64,000 bases of DNA from Paulinella micropora. Its lineage: Eukaryota > Cercozoa > Imbricatea > Euglyphida. Location of the stretch: assembly GCA_009731375.1 (NCBI GenBank), contig BJOX01000047.1:238201-302200 (forward strand). Reading direction: 5' to 3'. Position numbers and translations under genes: made by a program. This document shows, piece after piece, positions 33,601 through 42,114 of the stretch (the first letter of the stretch is position 1; each line of letters starts with the position of its first letter). A model generated the notes under the pieces. It made no database searches and was not told the origin of the DNA. It saw only the letters and a list, made by a program, of their open reading frames with translations.

Positions 33601-36529
33601 CATAGTAGATGCTGAATTCTACCGATCTTCGCTCCTCGGGGGCGGGTCGAAGATTACCTGTGAGCAGGGCACGTTCTAGCTGGAAGACTGAGTCCCGCCA
33701 GCTGGACGGGCGGGCGTCGTAGACATCAATCAGGAGGAGGGCTTGGCCCGGTTGCTGAGCAGGGGGGGAGGTGGATGGAGGGGGGGCGGAGCTGCAGTTC
33801 TCTGGGAATCGTCTGAAAACGCGGAAGTTTGCCCCGACGAGGAGGGGGTCACGTGCCGCCCTGTTCCATTCGTAGCTGCTGGTGGAGGGGAGCCTCTCCC
33901 AATGGAGGAGTCTGCAGATCAGCTGCTGGTCGACAAGCAGGATCGAGGGTGGGAAGAGTTTGCGGTCCGTCGATCCACCGAGAATACCATGTGTGAAGGT
34001 CCCGGGAGCCCTCGATGATATGAGGGCGCAGAGATCTGCCCCGGGGGAGCCCGCAGGGTGAAGTACTACGGTAGCCTGATCGGGGAGTTCAAGCCAGGCA
34101 CTTCCATATTCCAGGCCTTTCTCCTTTAGCGCAGGACGGATGGTAGACGCCGTTTGCTTACCAGTCCAAGGGAGGATGGCAATCGTCCGGAAAGCTCGGG
34201 ATGCATCCAATTTGGGGAAACTGGAACCGTCGCATTGGATCACATGGAAGAAGCAGCATCCTTTCGGGTCCGGAATGTGCAGGTGAGTGACCATCCCCGG
34301 CCTTGACGTCTTCCTGCCTGGCAGTGGGATGGTGCTGGGAGGGGGAGCTGGGAAAGAAGGGGGCCGTCGCGGCTTCGCCCCAATGAAGGTATCCACGGAG
34401 TCTTTCAGATGAGGCAGGGACCGGCGGAACATCTGCTGCTCCACTCGGGAGAAATCCGACCATCGGGGGAGAAGCAAGAAGCGGATCCCGAGGGATGTGC
34501 CGGAGTCCAGGGGGGGGGGCACAGCAAAGCGACGCACCGAGAGACGATGGCAAAGAAAAACCCGCGTGCCTCCCTTCGGGAGGGGGGGCAAGTCCAGGGG
34601 AGGGTGGGGAGGGGAGAAAGGGGGCCCCTGGAGGTGGGTGAATGGAGAGGAGATGGTGACCGTGTGGGGGGCATCCGCCAGAAGAGCCTCCACAAAGAAG
34701 TCGTTTGGAAGGCTTGTGCTGAGGTCCTGTGCAAGATCCCAAGGTGCTTGCACGTCCGCGCCCGCGCCCCGTGGGAGGTCGTAGATAAGCCCGGCATTGA
34801 AACGGCAGCGGAAGGTGCTTCTGAGCCAGTCCCAAAACGGTTGAGGGAACGCCGCTAAGATGCCTGCGCCTTTCGATGCCGGCTTGATGAACCTCCTGCC
34901 ACATTGGTAGCCAATGATGTCCTGCTCGTCTGGCGCTGCCACCAGAACCCGAAGAGACGACGGGGGCTGGGGCGCCAGAAGATTGAAACAAATATTTTGG
35001 TAGATGCCCGCCCACGGGCAATTGCGCCGCGAGGTGAGACCCCTTGTTGAGGGCGCGAGATGCGGCAGGATAGAGATTGGTCGTCCTTCCGTCCAGGTGT
35101 GGTATGTCGATGGGCAGGGGGGGATATAGGTGGGAAAAGGTGGGGGGGGGATCCGGTTGATCACAGAGAAGAGGTCCTCGGAGAGAGGTGGGGTCGGCAC
35201 CTCCAGGGTGGGGAAATCCTGTGCTTTGCCGGCGATGGTGTCCGCGCGCTGATATAGAAGAGCTACAAGGGCTCTACCAAGGGGTAGGATCGTTCCCGGG
35301 AGCACTCCAGCGCAGAGGTGGCTATGCCGATGAGTAGTGTATGTTGGATACCTGCGGCTCCCATCGTAATCTAGGAAGCTCCGTGGAAACGTAGCGTCTT
35401 GACACCCAAACGCCTGATACCGCCGATTGCTGTCCTTGTACTCCTCCGGAAGGAACGTGACGCCACGTGTCCGGATGTATCGTCCCGTCTTCGCCGTCGC
35501 GTAGCAGGTCGGGAAGAAGGTGGACATCTCCAAGGAGAAAGGGGCCAGGATCGGGGTGTCGTTGATGTGCGGGGGGATCCCAGGTCCTCCAGGGGCTTCT
35601 GGGCGGTTGATGATGACGAAAAGGAACGGGGGGGGCGGAGAGTCGAAGGAAATCCTGGAAGAGAGAACCCTATCCTGAGGCTTGGAGCAGTGACATGTAA
35701 GGTTGGACGCACCCGGCAGCATTCGCGCGCCCGGCCGAAGCAGAGCTTCAATGAGGGATTCGAGGCGAATCGTAGGGGCGTCCACAGGTATGGACCCCTC
35801 CTCCGCGGGCTCTGTGAGCTTCCCGTCCGTAGGCTGTGGAGGGGCCGAGACCTCTAGAAGGGGGCTGCGGACGCCCGACGAAACATGGTACCAACGACAC
35901 GTGGCACAGACATGTTCGTGCTTCCAAAGGAGCTGGAGCTGCCGGTGGACAGGGGCCCCTGTGTCCGTAGGTGCGTGGAGCCAGATCTCCTCTACAGGCG
36001 GAATGTAGTGAGCCATAGCTGATGGGCTGCTACACAGGTCGCGGAGGATAATCCGTAGGGCATGCGTCAGGTCATCCTTCCGTGGCCGGAGTCGCGCAGC
36101 CGGTGGAACCTGAATGCGATATTGTGATCCCAACTTTTCAGCTTCTTGTTCCAGCGCAGGATTCTGAAACGACGGGTCCAGAGCCAGTAGGTGGCGATAG
36201 AGAATGGCCAGCCCTTGCGCCGCTACAGGTTTAGAGGGCAGTTGAGTCGAGGCCGCTCGGTTGAGGGCTCGTCCTGCCTCTGCCAGGTCGTGTCCCCCCA
36301 GGAACCCATTGGAGGTCTTCAGGAAAGATCGCAGCAGCGGCTGGAGCAAACTTGCCAGCGCCGAAAGGAAGGCGCCCATGGGCCATACAGGGAGAGGTGG
36401 CGGAGGGCCTTCAGTCCTGGACTGTGCCTTCGCTTCCCTGGCCGGGATGCTAGACCTCGGTGATCCAGATCGCTTGGGTCGCGTGGATCGCTTGCCCCGG
36501 GTGGCCTTGCGTTGGTGGCTTGGTCGCAT
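27632..36529 (-). CDS. LINE ORF1: Ulp1/SENP-type protease with RS-rich C-terminal half
   Basis: A single 2,965-codon frame from an ATG at 36,529. A basic N-terminus precedes a region with CATC and, about 75 residues later, CHC, set like a USP zinc ribbon; no clear catalytic Cys box is seen there. Residues ~1,430-1,640 form a Ulp1 (C48) protease: WLHTDVLHWFI entry segment, His in ERHWALLV (codon 32,000-32,002), Asp in LFLDSL (31,880-31,882), and Gln/Cys in GGQDCGLHT (Cys codon 31,721-31,723). The set is complete and correctly spaced. After a long Pro/Ser-rich linker, residues ~2,430-2,640 carry dense RS dipeptides (RSRSRSRRP, GRRSRSPRRR) like SR splicing factors. The rest is low complexity with a short globular C-terminal part. 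Likely RNA-binding and RNP-forming, with SUMO/Ub-like deconjugation or polyprotein processing. No CCHC knuckles are seen. Confidence 0.8.
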   Translation of the reverse strand: MRPSHQRKATRGKRSTRPKRSGSPRSSIPAREAKAQSRTEGPPPPLPVWPMGAFLSALASLLQPLLRSFLKTSNGFLGGHDLAEAGRALNRAASTQLPSKPVAAQGLAILYRHLLALDPSFQNPALEQEAEKLGSQYRIQVPPAARLRPRKDDLTHALRIILRDLCSSPSAMAHYIPPVEEIWLHAPTDTGAPVHRQLQLLWKHEHVCATCRWYHVSSGVRSPLLEVSAPPQPTDGKLTEPAEEGSIPVDAPTIRLESLIEALLRPGARMLPGASNLTCHCSKPQDRVLSSRISFDSPPPPFLFVIINRPEAPGGPGIPPHINDTPILAPFSLEMSTFFPTCYATAKTGRYIRTRGVTFLPEEYKDSNRRYQAFGCQDATFPRSFLDYDGSRRYPTYTTHRHSHLCAGVLPGTILPLGRALVALLYQRADTIAGKAQDFPTLEVPTPPLSEDLFSVINRIPPPPFPTYIPPCPSTYHTWTEGRPISILPHLAPSTRGLTSRRNCPWAGIYQNICFNLLAPQPPSSLRVLVAAPDEQDIIGYQCGRRFIKPASKGAGILAAFPQPFWDWLRSTFRCRFNAGLIYDLPRGAGADVQAPWDLAQDLSTSLPNDFFVEALLADAPHTVTISSPFTHLQGPPFSPPHPPLDLPPLPKGGTRVFLCHRLSVRRFAVPPPLDSGTSLGIRFLLLPRWSDFSRVEQQMFRRSLPHLKDSVDTFIGAKPRRPPSFPAPPPSTIPLPGRKTSRPGMVTHLHIPDPKGCCFFHVIQCDGSSFPKLDASRAFRTIAILPWTGKQTASTIRPALKEKGLEYGSAWLELPDQATVVLHPAGSPGADLCALISSRAPGTFTHGILGGSTDRKLFPPSILLVDQQLICRLLHWERLPSTSSYEWNRAARDPLLVGANFRVFRRFPENCSSAPPPSTSPPAQQPGQALLLIDVYDARPSSWRDSVFQLERALLTGNLRPAPEERRSVEFSIYYEGSGASVSPEDCMPDVRQALNALGTVTRLAFIPRTSLSESCVIGGPDRRSWAASFRATFLSHAVAAFCVNTFVHGDSWTAGGERLLPFSPPPTDEEITAAESAEWEYVQQRRISEGSTRESIIQTPTQYRDTPAPGAIEALPAWKKLQESSQNVHQEFAILGSHPFNHTFIRFGRGGVGIHSSGKPISKAFQEVNFIPEGKSWESVQERLPRGYSLAGLAYRVGITALLPFQTGEGWDSDPPVPSQRERKRSPPRRLIQTGDCDSMWTPHPHPRDRPRPLSPSSPTSSGHQAPSVQPEPLDSRQTRALPGGYLRNPTNHRHYCTTFPLGWTMLTAPARRLTALRVDLPKSGAEGRHWLRPLSDDRCPAHFGPVPMDRETRRSLWNQALHSVFQPVEMASADSPSPSRSRRRHQKVEQSGPAPREALIAPGPPPNICPIWASDTATEGGSYIPPIVVGNVEDGGWLHTDVLHWFIRELEPQARVNRCLLIGPDFSWKIRTQGESRDDILFRALKHRPIDPGYEHVLIPLNISERHWALLVISTTLQRGGPGVQVGLVPAVAAFGSRSVPLALFLDSLPSCTASCSDFALTPILSAWYANLGRAGFLSDPPTPGYISLTVPAQEGGQDCGLHTLFHMQRVALNPACLSVDAPLPAGEMPDMDQFRRNIFQRLVAAQAAYADTAHLRCVPATDTEQLAEVTRMVKRGHQEWKMVLTDRHAERVSASSRKKVRRTWKVSNPSLYRDVHLNRTRHIRDEHAFEALNVQVARTFARLLSATRKERSAILRRRVFLRLSSATRMTRSALSAAASKAGYWSPPSSDEEGMDAESFLCHLDNTPQDGPDSGVMRSPPRSPASPQELGVPVTFLSLPEGEVPLPVSLASRESASELPASGSGEVSRCPDPEEVLAPATKPQMDAAVSFPTPEEADPAPGEAKARASLQDLSPPLTSTEMELPAHMESLPDHLGIRRTLPVPRDEIPVGMSRAGTTEPSRELVGEQRTPSAAEAPQETGDTAAATPTLRPRVNTVWDENLDAAWDALTSAEKVAPVSDRDIMTEAEQMEQMELSITDGEGGELEGSPAPPPPSGPTTVAPASGDSPCDIEPTPAGIGSPLPGSAGPELPPLPPPYASPPTPSRPLSPSPTPGTPSTYKYPTSIKAPSPSTERPVRMAAGPPPSATSSPNTAPSVQIPSPTADGKHRDRLEPTGALPPHGLEGSLNAQENADQSQAFPAPSAPDVVDPSSDGGPSRGGFPSGVSASRLTGHAATDCPPPAPPLASHTVPPSSPHVGPETASSPEILRPAPEALASPSERSCAFSAPSTPIAVVTASVPPSSSLGPVPSLASSQRVDNAEGGPMESSERTPGPSPQPPTPRPPAPPVLKYGATSPRLRNDAIQSTSREPPPPQFPPGVTAQPQPGTKKRQEGVQTARPRPLPPRGSISTPGARSPPLRSRSRSRRPQDNEPSQTTSRTRAPRSISSVSMDPRGSRQTSPAPRSTEVGRFQRGRGTHRPCPEKEGRCRGGVDNLRAHSPTRTQGRPGRGQSPPPGVSRSPPRRGRRSRSRSSDPPLLPREGGRGRRSRSCSPRGRSRRERPGRRSRSPRRRPYDGCSFRAGSRPRPREQAPSRSRRARISPSPPRGGRHPSPSAGNARHRGSLIKRTRSSSSSSSTSSTLSAPLEPTPAPPSYTAPAPSPPQRSPQPSPLAAPRPTGAPPESPALPTSSSTPNSVPVPEAPPAPQLALQKMIPRGDLMAMVDLPSFLSSSCHLGPALVREIGASICNKYSSNPDWIHRVSPDCPLRLDALRSIISHARSGDAWDSLPAVRQQDLERAYKEGWLTLLGLLPSSTILRQGVWNSQAALLPNRRNRKQYEYARRRLQRKRKRPNPTSSTLPPAAAGPADSGRRPAPPLPRLQAPPPLSLHPETQATPVEDGSTTVVSPFKVKAATPTPSLDVPSASTNTKGHDRQASSGPLAITGGRQGCVAAKQKEARLRTSRPA

Positions 36530-36612
36530 CCCGGGGGAGAGTGATCAACTCCAGCTAGAGTGACGGGCACACGGGTCAACCCCTGCAGGTGTGATGGGAG
36601 GGTCCAGGAGAG

Positions 36613-37294
36613 GGTGCCTGAGAGCGGTCAGCGGCCGTACCACACACACGGGTGACGGTCACTGCCTTCCCTGGCTCTGCAGACCTGGAATCACCAACGC
36701 ACGAGGTGGGCGGGACAGTGCCAGAAGTCACTGCGCTTCACGGAACCTGGTTTGGACTCGGATGGGACGGTCCAACCAGGGGGCCTTGCACAAGAGCCTG
36801 ATACTGACTGGATACCAGGGACAGGAAGGGAGAGTGTGCCTGAGTCGTTCAGCGACCGCCCCCAACACACGGGTGACGGCCTCTGTCTTCTCTGGCTCAG
36901 ACAAGCCCTGATGTCACGGGTCCTGTGTCAGTAAGGCAGTGTCGACAGGCGCGTCGCTTCCCAGGAGGCCGCCGTTCGAAGGGAAGCGGCGAGGGAAGGA
37001 CCCAGGAGAACCGTACACTGTGATTACTCCTCCGGCGAGCAAACCCCCAAGAAACAGAAGGACCAGTGTCTGAACCGATCAGCGGCCGCACCAGCACAGT
37101 CGGGTGCGGTCACTGTCTTTCCTGTCACTGGACTCTCGCTCTTGGGAGCGCTTTGCCTGTAGGACAGTGTCCGGCGGCGACCAAGACAGAGTTCCCTCTG
37201 GCCGGACCAAAGTAAGGGCAATACAGCGTGCCTGAAACGCTAGGCGACCGCACAGTCAAAGACGTATGCGGCCACTCGCTTTCCTGGCTCTGCT
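36613..37294 (-). repeat. Four dispersed hairpin repeats in the LINE 5' UTR
   Basis: Related ~65-70-bp units start near 36,613, 36,836, 37,065 and 37,227. Each has GTGCCTGA, then GCGRCCG, 15-20 bases including CACACGGGTG-like sequence, the complementary CGGYC, and a CTTTCCTGGCTCTG-like end. The arms can pair in each copy; copy 3 (37,082-37,111) forms a stem of about 9 bp. They may be promoter modules or RNA structures. Confidence 0.6.
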
Positions 37295-37546
37295 TGTCCA
37301 CCCTTCAGTCACGGTTAAGCCCAGAGGATCTTGGACACCTACGCGAAGCGAGCTGTAAGGCGGATGGTCAGTCCGCGGGGAGGTTGAGCGGCGGGGTTAG
37401 AGGGAGAGGCGATTGAGGACGGGGAGGTGGTGGTGTGTGAAGGGGATGCGCCGTTTCACGCTACAGGGTCCCCAGCTGAACGCCTTCGGTAGTGCCGAGC
37501 CCCGGGTGAGGCTGTGCGTACCAGAAAAGCCGGATTATCCAGGCAA

Positions 37547-37550
<4 letters not shown>

Positions 37551-37600
<50 letters not shown>

Positions 37601-37690
37601 GGCAACACACACACATACACACATACATACATACATACATACTCATACATACACGTTGATACATACATACATACGTACATACATAAGCTT

Positions 37691-37723
<33 letters not shown>

Positions 37724-37762
37724 TTCTTTCTTTCTTTCTTTCTTTCTCTCTCTCTCTCTCTC

Positions 37763-37839
<77 letters not shown>

Positions 37840-37893
37840 GGCAACACACACACACACACACACATACATACATACATACATACACATACATAG

Positions 37894-37924
<31 letters not shown>

Positions 37925-38049
37925 TACACACACACACACATTACATACATACATACATACATACACACATACATACGTACGTACATACATAAGCTTTCTC
38001 TCTCTCTGTCTCTTTCTTTTTTTCTTTCTTGCTTTCTTCTTTCTTTCTT

Positions 38050-38135
<86 letters not shown>

Positions 38136-38143
38136 TCTCTCTG
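37551..38143. repeat. Compound satellite, right part: two and a half ~240-300-bp units
   Basis: Two full units start at GGTCGGCAACAC (37,598 and 37,838). Each passes through (ACAT)n and CATAAGCTTTC into (TC)n. The array begins with the TC tract cut by the LINE at 37,551. With the left remnant it makes a small tandem array that was there before the LINE inserted. Confidence 0.9.
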
Positions 38144-38214
38144 TCTGCAGATGCGCAAGGTAAAGCTTGGTCTGGCCTCCGCTGGGGCCCTGAGCGCATC
38201 TTTTCTTAAGGTTT

Positions 38215-41200
38215 TTGGAGGCGGGAATAGTCAGGATTGCAATCAGTGCAATACCCAGCACAAAGCACCCGCCCCTTGAGTCCGGATCCGGATCCCCAAG
38301 CAACGCTCATCCCTTCCAAAGCAGTACTAGTTTCAGCAGAGTCTTTGGGTCTGACCATGAAACAACTTCGTCTCCCAGTTTCAGCAGAGTGTTTGGGTTT
38401 GATCGTACTTCGTCTCCCAGTCCGTCTATACCCACGAGTGTATTCAAAACCGAGCCCCCGGTATCTTCTCTGCATTCCACTCTGGGTTTTTTGTCCAAAA
38501 CAGCCTCTACTCCTACCCCAAGCGATGAAGTTATTGATTTTCGTACAAGCGAGTTGCCCCTTTATATCACCCTTGACATTCCTATCCCTCGATATAGCCC
38601 CAGAGGTAGTGAGGTAGATGGTGCCAGCATCTTGCGTTCAAGAAAAAGGAAAAAAAAACCTTTAAATCCCGAGAGGTAAGGCCCAAGAGCTTCAAAAGAT
38701 GGTTGAACTGCACGTGGGCTCAACTAAAGGATGAAATGGCAAGCCCTTGCTGCAGACAACTACAATGCAACAAATGGATTGACGCCTTTGCGGCTGTGAA
38801 AGCAAGGGCTGACACTGTACAGCTAGGCAGGAGTGATTTGGCTGGATGGGTTGCATGCAGGCTGCAATCATATGGTACAGATCGGAATAATTGCGTAAAC
38901 TATCGATGGAAAAACGCCCGTGTATGTCGTGCTATGTGGATGCGAATTCACGGCATTGGGGATAAAACTATGAGGAGAGCTAAGAGAGGGCTGCTTGAAG
39001 ACAATCTATATTTCGCTGACTATGGAAGATCGGAATCCCCAACCGAAAATTTGGTTTGGAGCTTATTGCACCAGAAGTTTTTTGTTGACCAGGATAACGA
39101 GACGATTGCAGATGGTTATTTTCATTTGCAAGATACCTTGAGATTCCGTCAGGTTTTTGAGTTTGTCTCTGACGAATGGAAGGACGCCGTTCAAAAGCAG
39201 ATGCTCACCGGTACTGTCGACCCACGGGGCCCAAGTGAAGGCCTTGTTAGGAAGGTTTGGCGTGCGGAGTTTGGAAAGGTCAAGCCCATTCGGGACGGGG
39301 ATTTTTCTAAGTGTTTCCTTTGCAGTGAGATCGCTGCGGATCATCGGTCTGGGTGAGTCCCCTTTAACCCTAACGCATTCTTGAAAATTCCTGACTCAAT
39401 TTGTTTGCTTAATGTTTTGGGCCTGTTTGGGTTTCATTGTTGAAATAGATTCAAGACGAAGCAGGAAGGCGATAATTGGAGGACACGTAATCGTGTTCAC
39501 AATAAGATTCACCGCGCATGCAGGCGCGGAAGCATGAGAAGAGCGGTAGAGGGGTAATTATTTATACAATACCATATCATCTGCCTGTCTGATTGAGGGT
39601 TTTTTTCTACTTTTTTTTTTTTTTTTTTTTTTTTTTTAAGGGGTAAGGACATTCAACGAGTCACTTCCATGACAATTGATATGACGAAGCCCTTTCATCT
39701 CCCCTGGTCTTCAAGGGGCTCTTCAGACTTCAGAGGCAAGTACGTAGTCAGGGTTCATGCCGGTGGAGCCATTATGTATGCTCATGGTCTGAATTTTATT
39801 TTATGTCATCTGCCAAATATTTCCCATGGTGCTAATACAAATGTCAGCTTTCTGTATTTTCTTGTGAGATGGGAAATGTTTCATGGACTCACCAAGGCAG
39901 CGTCTCAGCTTTTCGTTGACTGGGATGGAGGGGGAGAGAATACTGGCATAACCACTCAGATGCTTTGGTGTCATATGGTCTATAAGTCATGGAAGACAGT
40001 AATAGAAACATATCGTATGGTCACCAAACATTCTCATGGCCCACAAGATCAGAAATTCTATGTTATGCGCCACCTTGGGTACAACACCACCCTCATGACC
40101 ACTAATTTCGCACAAGCACTTTTCAAACTCATGCTCGGATTCAAAAAGAACAAAGACTCTTACTGTCTTTTGCTTCTTGCATCCGAGTGAGATTGGGAAG
40201 GCTACTTTAAGCCCTGCCATCAACCCTAGTCTAGTCCATTACAAACGCCCCTTGGCATGGAAGTACTTGGTAGGAAATCAGGATTCTGGTGGTTTGCCCC
40301 GATGCCGAGTGAAAACATGGGGCGATGCTCAAAAGCATTGGCATGGGATCAATGATGATCCCGATGGAGACGATATTTTAGCTTACACCAAGCCACCAGG
40401 TAGCTGCTGAATTTTCTGTCTTGTCATTTTTATTTATTTATTTACTTATTATTATTTTTTTTTTTCGCAGACTTGGAGCGGCCGACGAAGCTGCCGAATG
40501 TGCTGGGTGACCGACAAAATCAAAGACGATGTCTGTTCTCTTGCGGAAAAGTACTGCAGTCAGGAAGAAAGGAATGGTTTGAAGAAGTGCTGCGATATTC
40601 ACAGCTCACTAGAATAGTCTGGGACGGTGAAGAGGGCGCAGGCGGTTTGCCCGGTCGGCCGGGCCATTTGTGCTGTACAGATAAGGCAGGGACAACTTGG
40701 AAAGCAAATATCCGCGTCCTTTCAGAGCTGCCAGTTGATTTATGGGCTGTGCCGGGTGATCGGCAGGCTGCCGAGGACGCTGCCAATATGCTGACGGAGG
40801 CCGAACGTCTGTATGTTCCTCGCACTTCTTTCGTTAATGAGGGCCAGGGTGAGGCACATCCACCGTGGATGGGGGCTAGACTTCTCAGTGAAGAGGAAAA
40901 GCGTCTTCATGATTTCGATGATCCAAACAGGTTTCCAGCAGGCCATTTGAAGGTTTCCACTTTGTTAGATGCTAGCAAAACCGCAGAAAGCCTGAGAAAA
41001 GCTACTGTCAACGAGCTCAAGTCATGGTTACAAGAAAGGGGCCAAAGGCGCAGTGGGAACAAGGAAATTCTAATCCAGCGTGTGCTTTGTTTTTTAGATG
41101 ATAGTGACGAACAGGGTGTTCATGAGGAGCGCAAGCAGCCGGCACCACCAAGTAGGCGACGCCGCAAGCGCCGTAGAATTGAGCCAGCGGAGCCAGAGGA

Positions 41201-41453
41201 GAGTGAGTCTGAGTCATCGGATGAAGACGCACCTTTGGTTGCGCCTTCTTTAGTTCTAGGTCGAAATCGTAATCGTCCACATTCTGCTGCTCGTGTGCGT
41301 GTTCGTCGTGTTTTTGGCAGGGTCTATGGTCTCAGCGATGAAGAACGGGACGCAGTTGGTTTGAGGGAGGAAGGTTGCCGGTCCGATCTATCAGACTCAT
41401 CGTCCGAAGGTTGGCTGCCTCCAGCTATTGCAGACGATGATAATGACTACTAA
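38215..41453 (+). CDS. DUF7869-like transposase with C-terminal SAP domain (4 exons)
   Basis: Introns at 39,353-39,448, 39,554-39,640 and 40,400-40,470 have GT-AG ends and join in frame. Exon 3 holds the core: FVDWDGGGENTG and, about 40 residues on, TKHSHGPQDQKF. This is the D...N / H-H..D pattern of the DUF7869-type transposase-like nuclease. The last exon has a SAP DNA-binding motif, TVNELKSWLQERGQRRSGNK (about 41,005-41,065), then an acidic and Arg-rich tail. Upstream, the Cys-rich NCTWAQLKDEM... region and Ser/Pro-rich start are less clear. No ATG opens the 5' part. Two one-base frame breaks, in an A9 run at about 38,650 and near 40,175, mean decay or sequence error. Expected role: excision and integration at the 570-bp TIRs. 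Confidence 0.65.
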
Positions 41454-41546
41454 TATACTGAAATCTCTATGTTCCACTTTTTACTATCTACTAAATAATG
41501 ATCTGACTTCAATTTACGAGAAAAGTGTTTGCGTAAATTATTAATA

Positions 41547-42114
41547 CAACTTGAAGTGTGACGTCACACCGGAAAAGTTAATTGACTATGATAAGTTATT
41601 TATTAATAATTGAAAACTAAATTAAATTTAGCTTTTTCGTGCTGCTTTAAATGAATCAAGCAGTAAAATCTGCCGGGCTAGGTTTCTTTCTGCCACATAT
41701 GTATTAATGACTTTAACTAATTTCGAGTGGCAAGTTTCACAAATTTCAAGTGCTGGTGCCACCCGCACAATTGTGATGTATGATGTAATATGATGTAAAA
41801 TTGATTTTTTATTAATATATTACTTAATTCAACTTAATGCTTTGAAATCACAGTAAAAATCCAGCAGAAAAGTGGTAAATAAGGAGTAATTAATCAGTAA
41901 AAATATTTGCCACTATTTTGCTATACTTTTGCTGATCTAGTGATCCTGGCTACTTGAAAAAACATTCAAAATTGATTTTTATTAATCAGACATGTACCAA
42001 CACAAATTATCAAGATAAACATATAAACCTTACCGAAATTTGCCACTATGGTTTTAGTAGTTGCCGGTGGCAAAAGTGGCAAAAGGGACAAGTTCTTTCC
42101 AAAGTTAGAGATGT
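41547..42114 (-). repeat. Right terminal inverted repeat
   Basis: Inverted copy of the left TIR, ending GAGATGT at the insertion boundary. It starts about 95 bp after the transposase stop codon and may hold its 3' end signals. Confidence 0.9.

Larger units (their letters stand above)
17885..37549 (-). mobile_element. Giant non-LTR retrotransposon (~19.7 kb) with Ulp1, USP-like, RNase H, RT and REL domains
   Basis: Transcribed right to left. The 5' end abuts (TC)n at 37,550. The 3' end is AATCAATAAAAAAA followed at once by (GA)n on the element strand. The order is a 5' UTR with four hairpin repeats, ORF1 (36,529-27,632), a 130-bp spacer, ORF2 (27,499-19,229), and a 1.34-kb 3' UTR with an oligo-A end. 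A restriction-like endonuclease C-terminal to the RT, together with a Ulp1 protease, places it nearest the early-branching REL-type elements (R2/NeSL/Utopia-like group). Both ORFs are intact over almost 6,000 codons, so insertion is recent. Confidence 0.85.
13536..42114. mobile_element. DNA transposon with ~570-bp TIRs, inserted in the Copia element and itself carrying a giant LINE
   Basis: The ends are long inverted repeats beginning ACATCTCTAACTTTGGAAAG. Inside are a minus-strand gene (14,335-17,063) and a plus-strand transposase gene (38,215-41,453), divergently transcribed toward the TIRs. Without the LINE the element would be about 8.9 kb. Flanks 13,531-13,534 and 42,116-42,119 share GTAA, a possible but imperfect target duplication. 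It splits the Copia coding region between protease and integrase, which dates it after that element. Confidence 0.75.

Noticed and set aside
36613-37294. CRISPR-like repeat array
   Set aside because: Only four diverged, unevenly spaced units in a eukaryotic retroelement leader; no cas genes.
37413-38279. Ser/Leu/His/Thr-rich frames through the satellite
   Set aside because: Products of (TC)n and (ACAT)n repeats, not genes.
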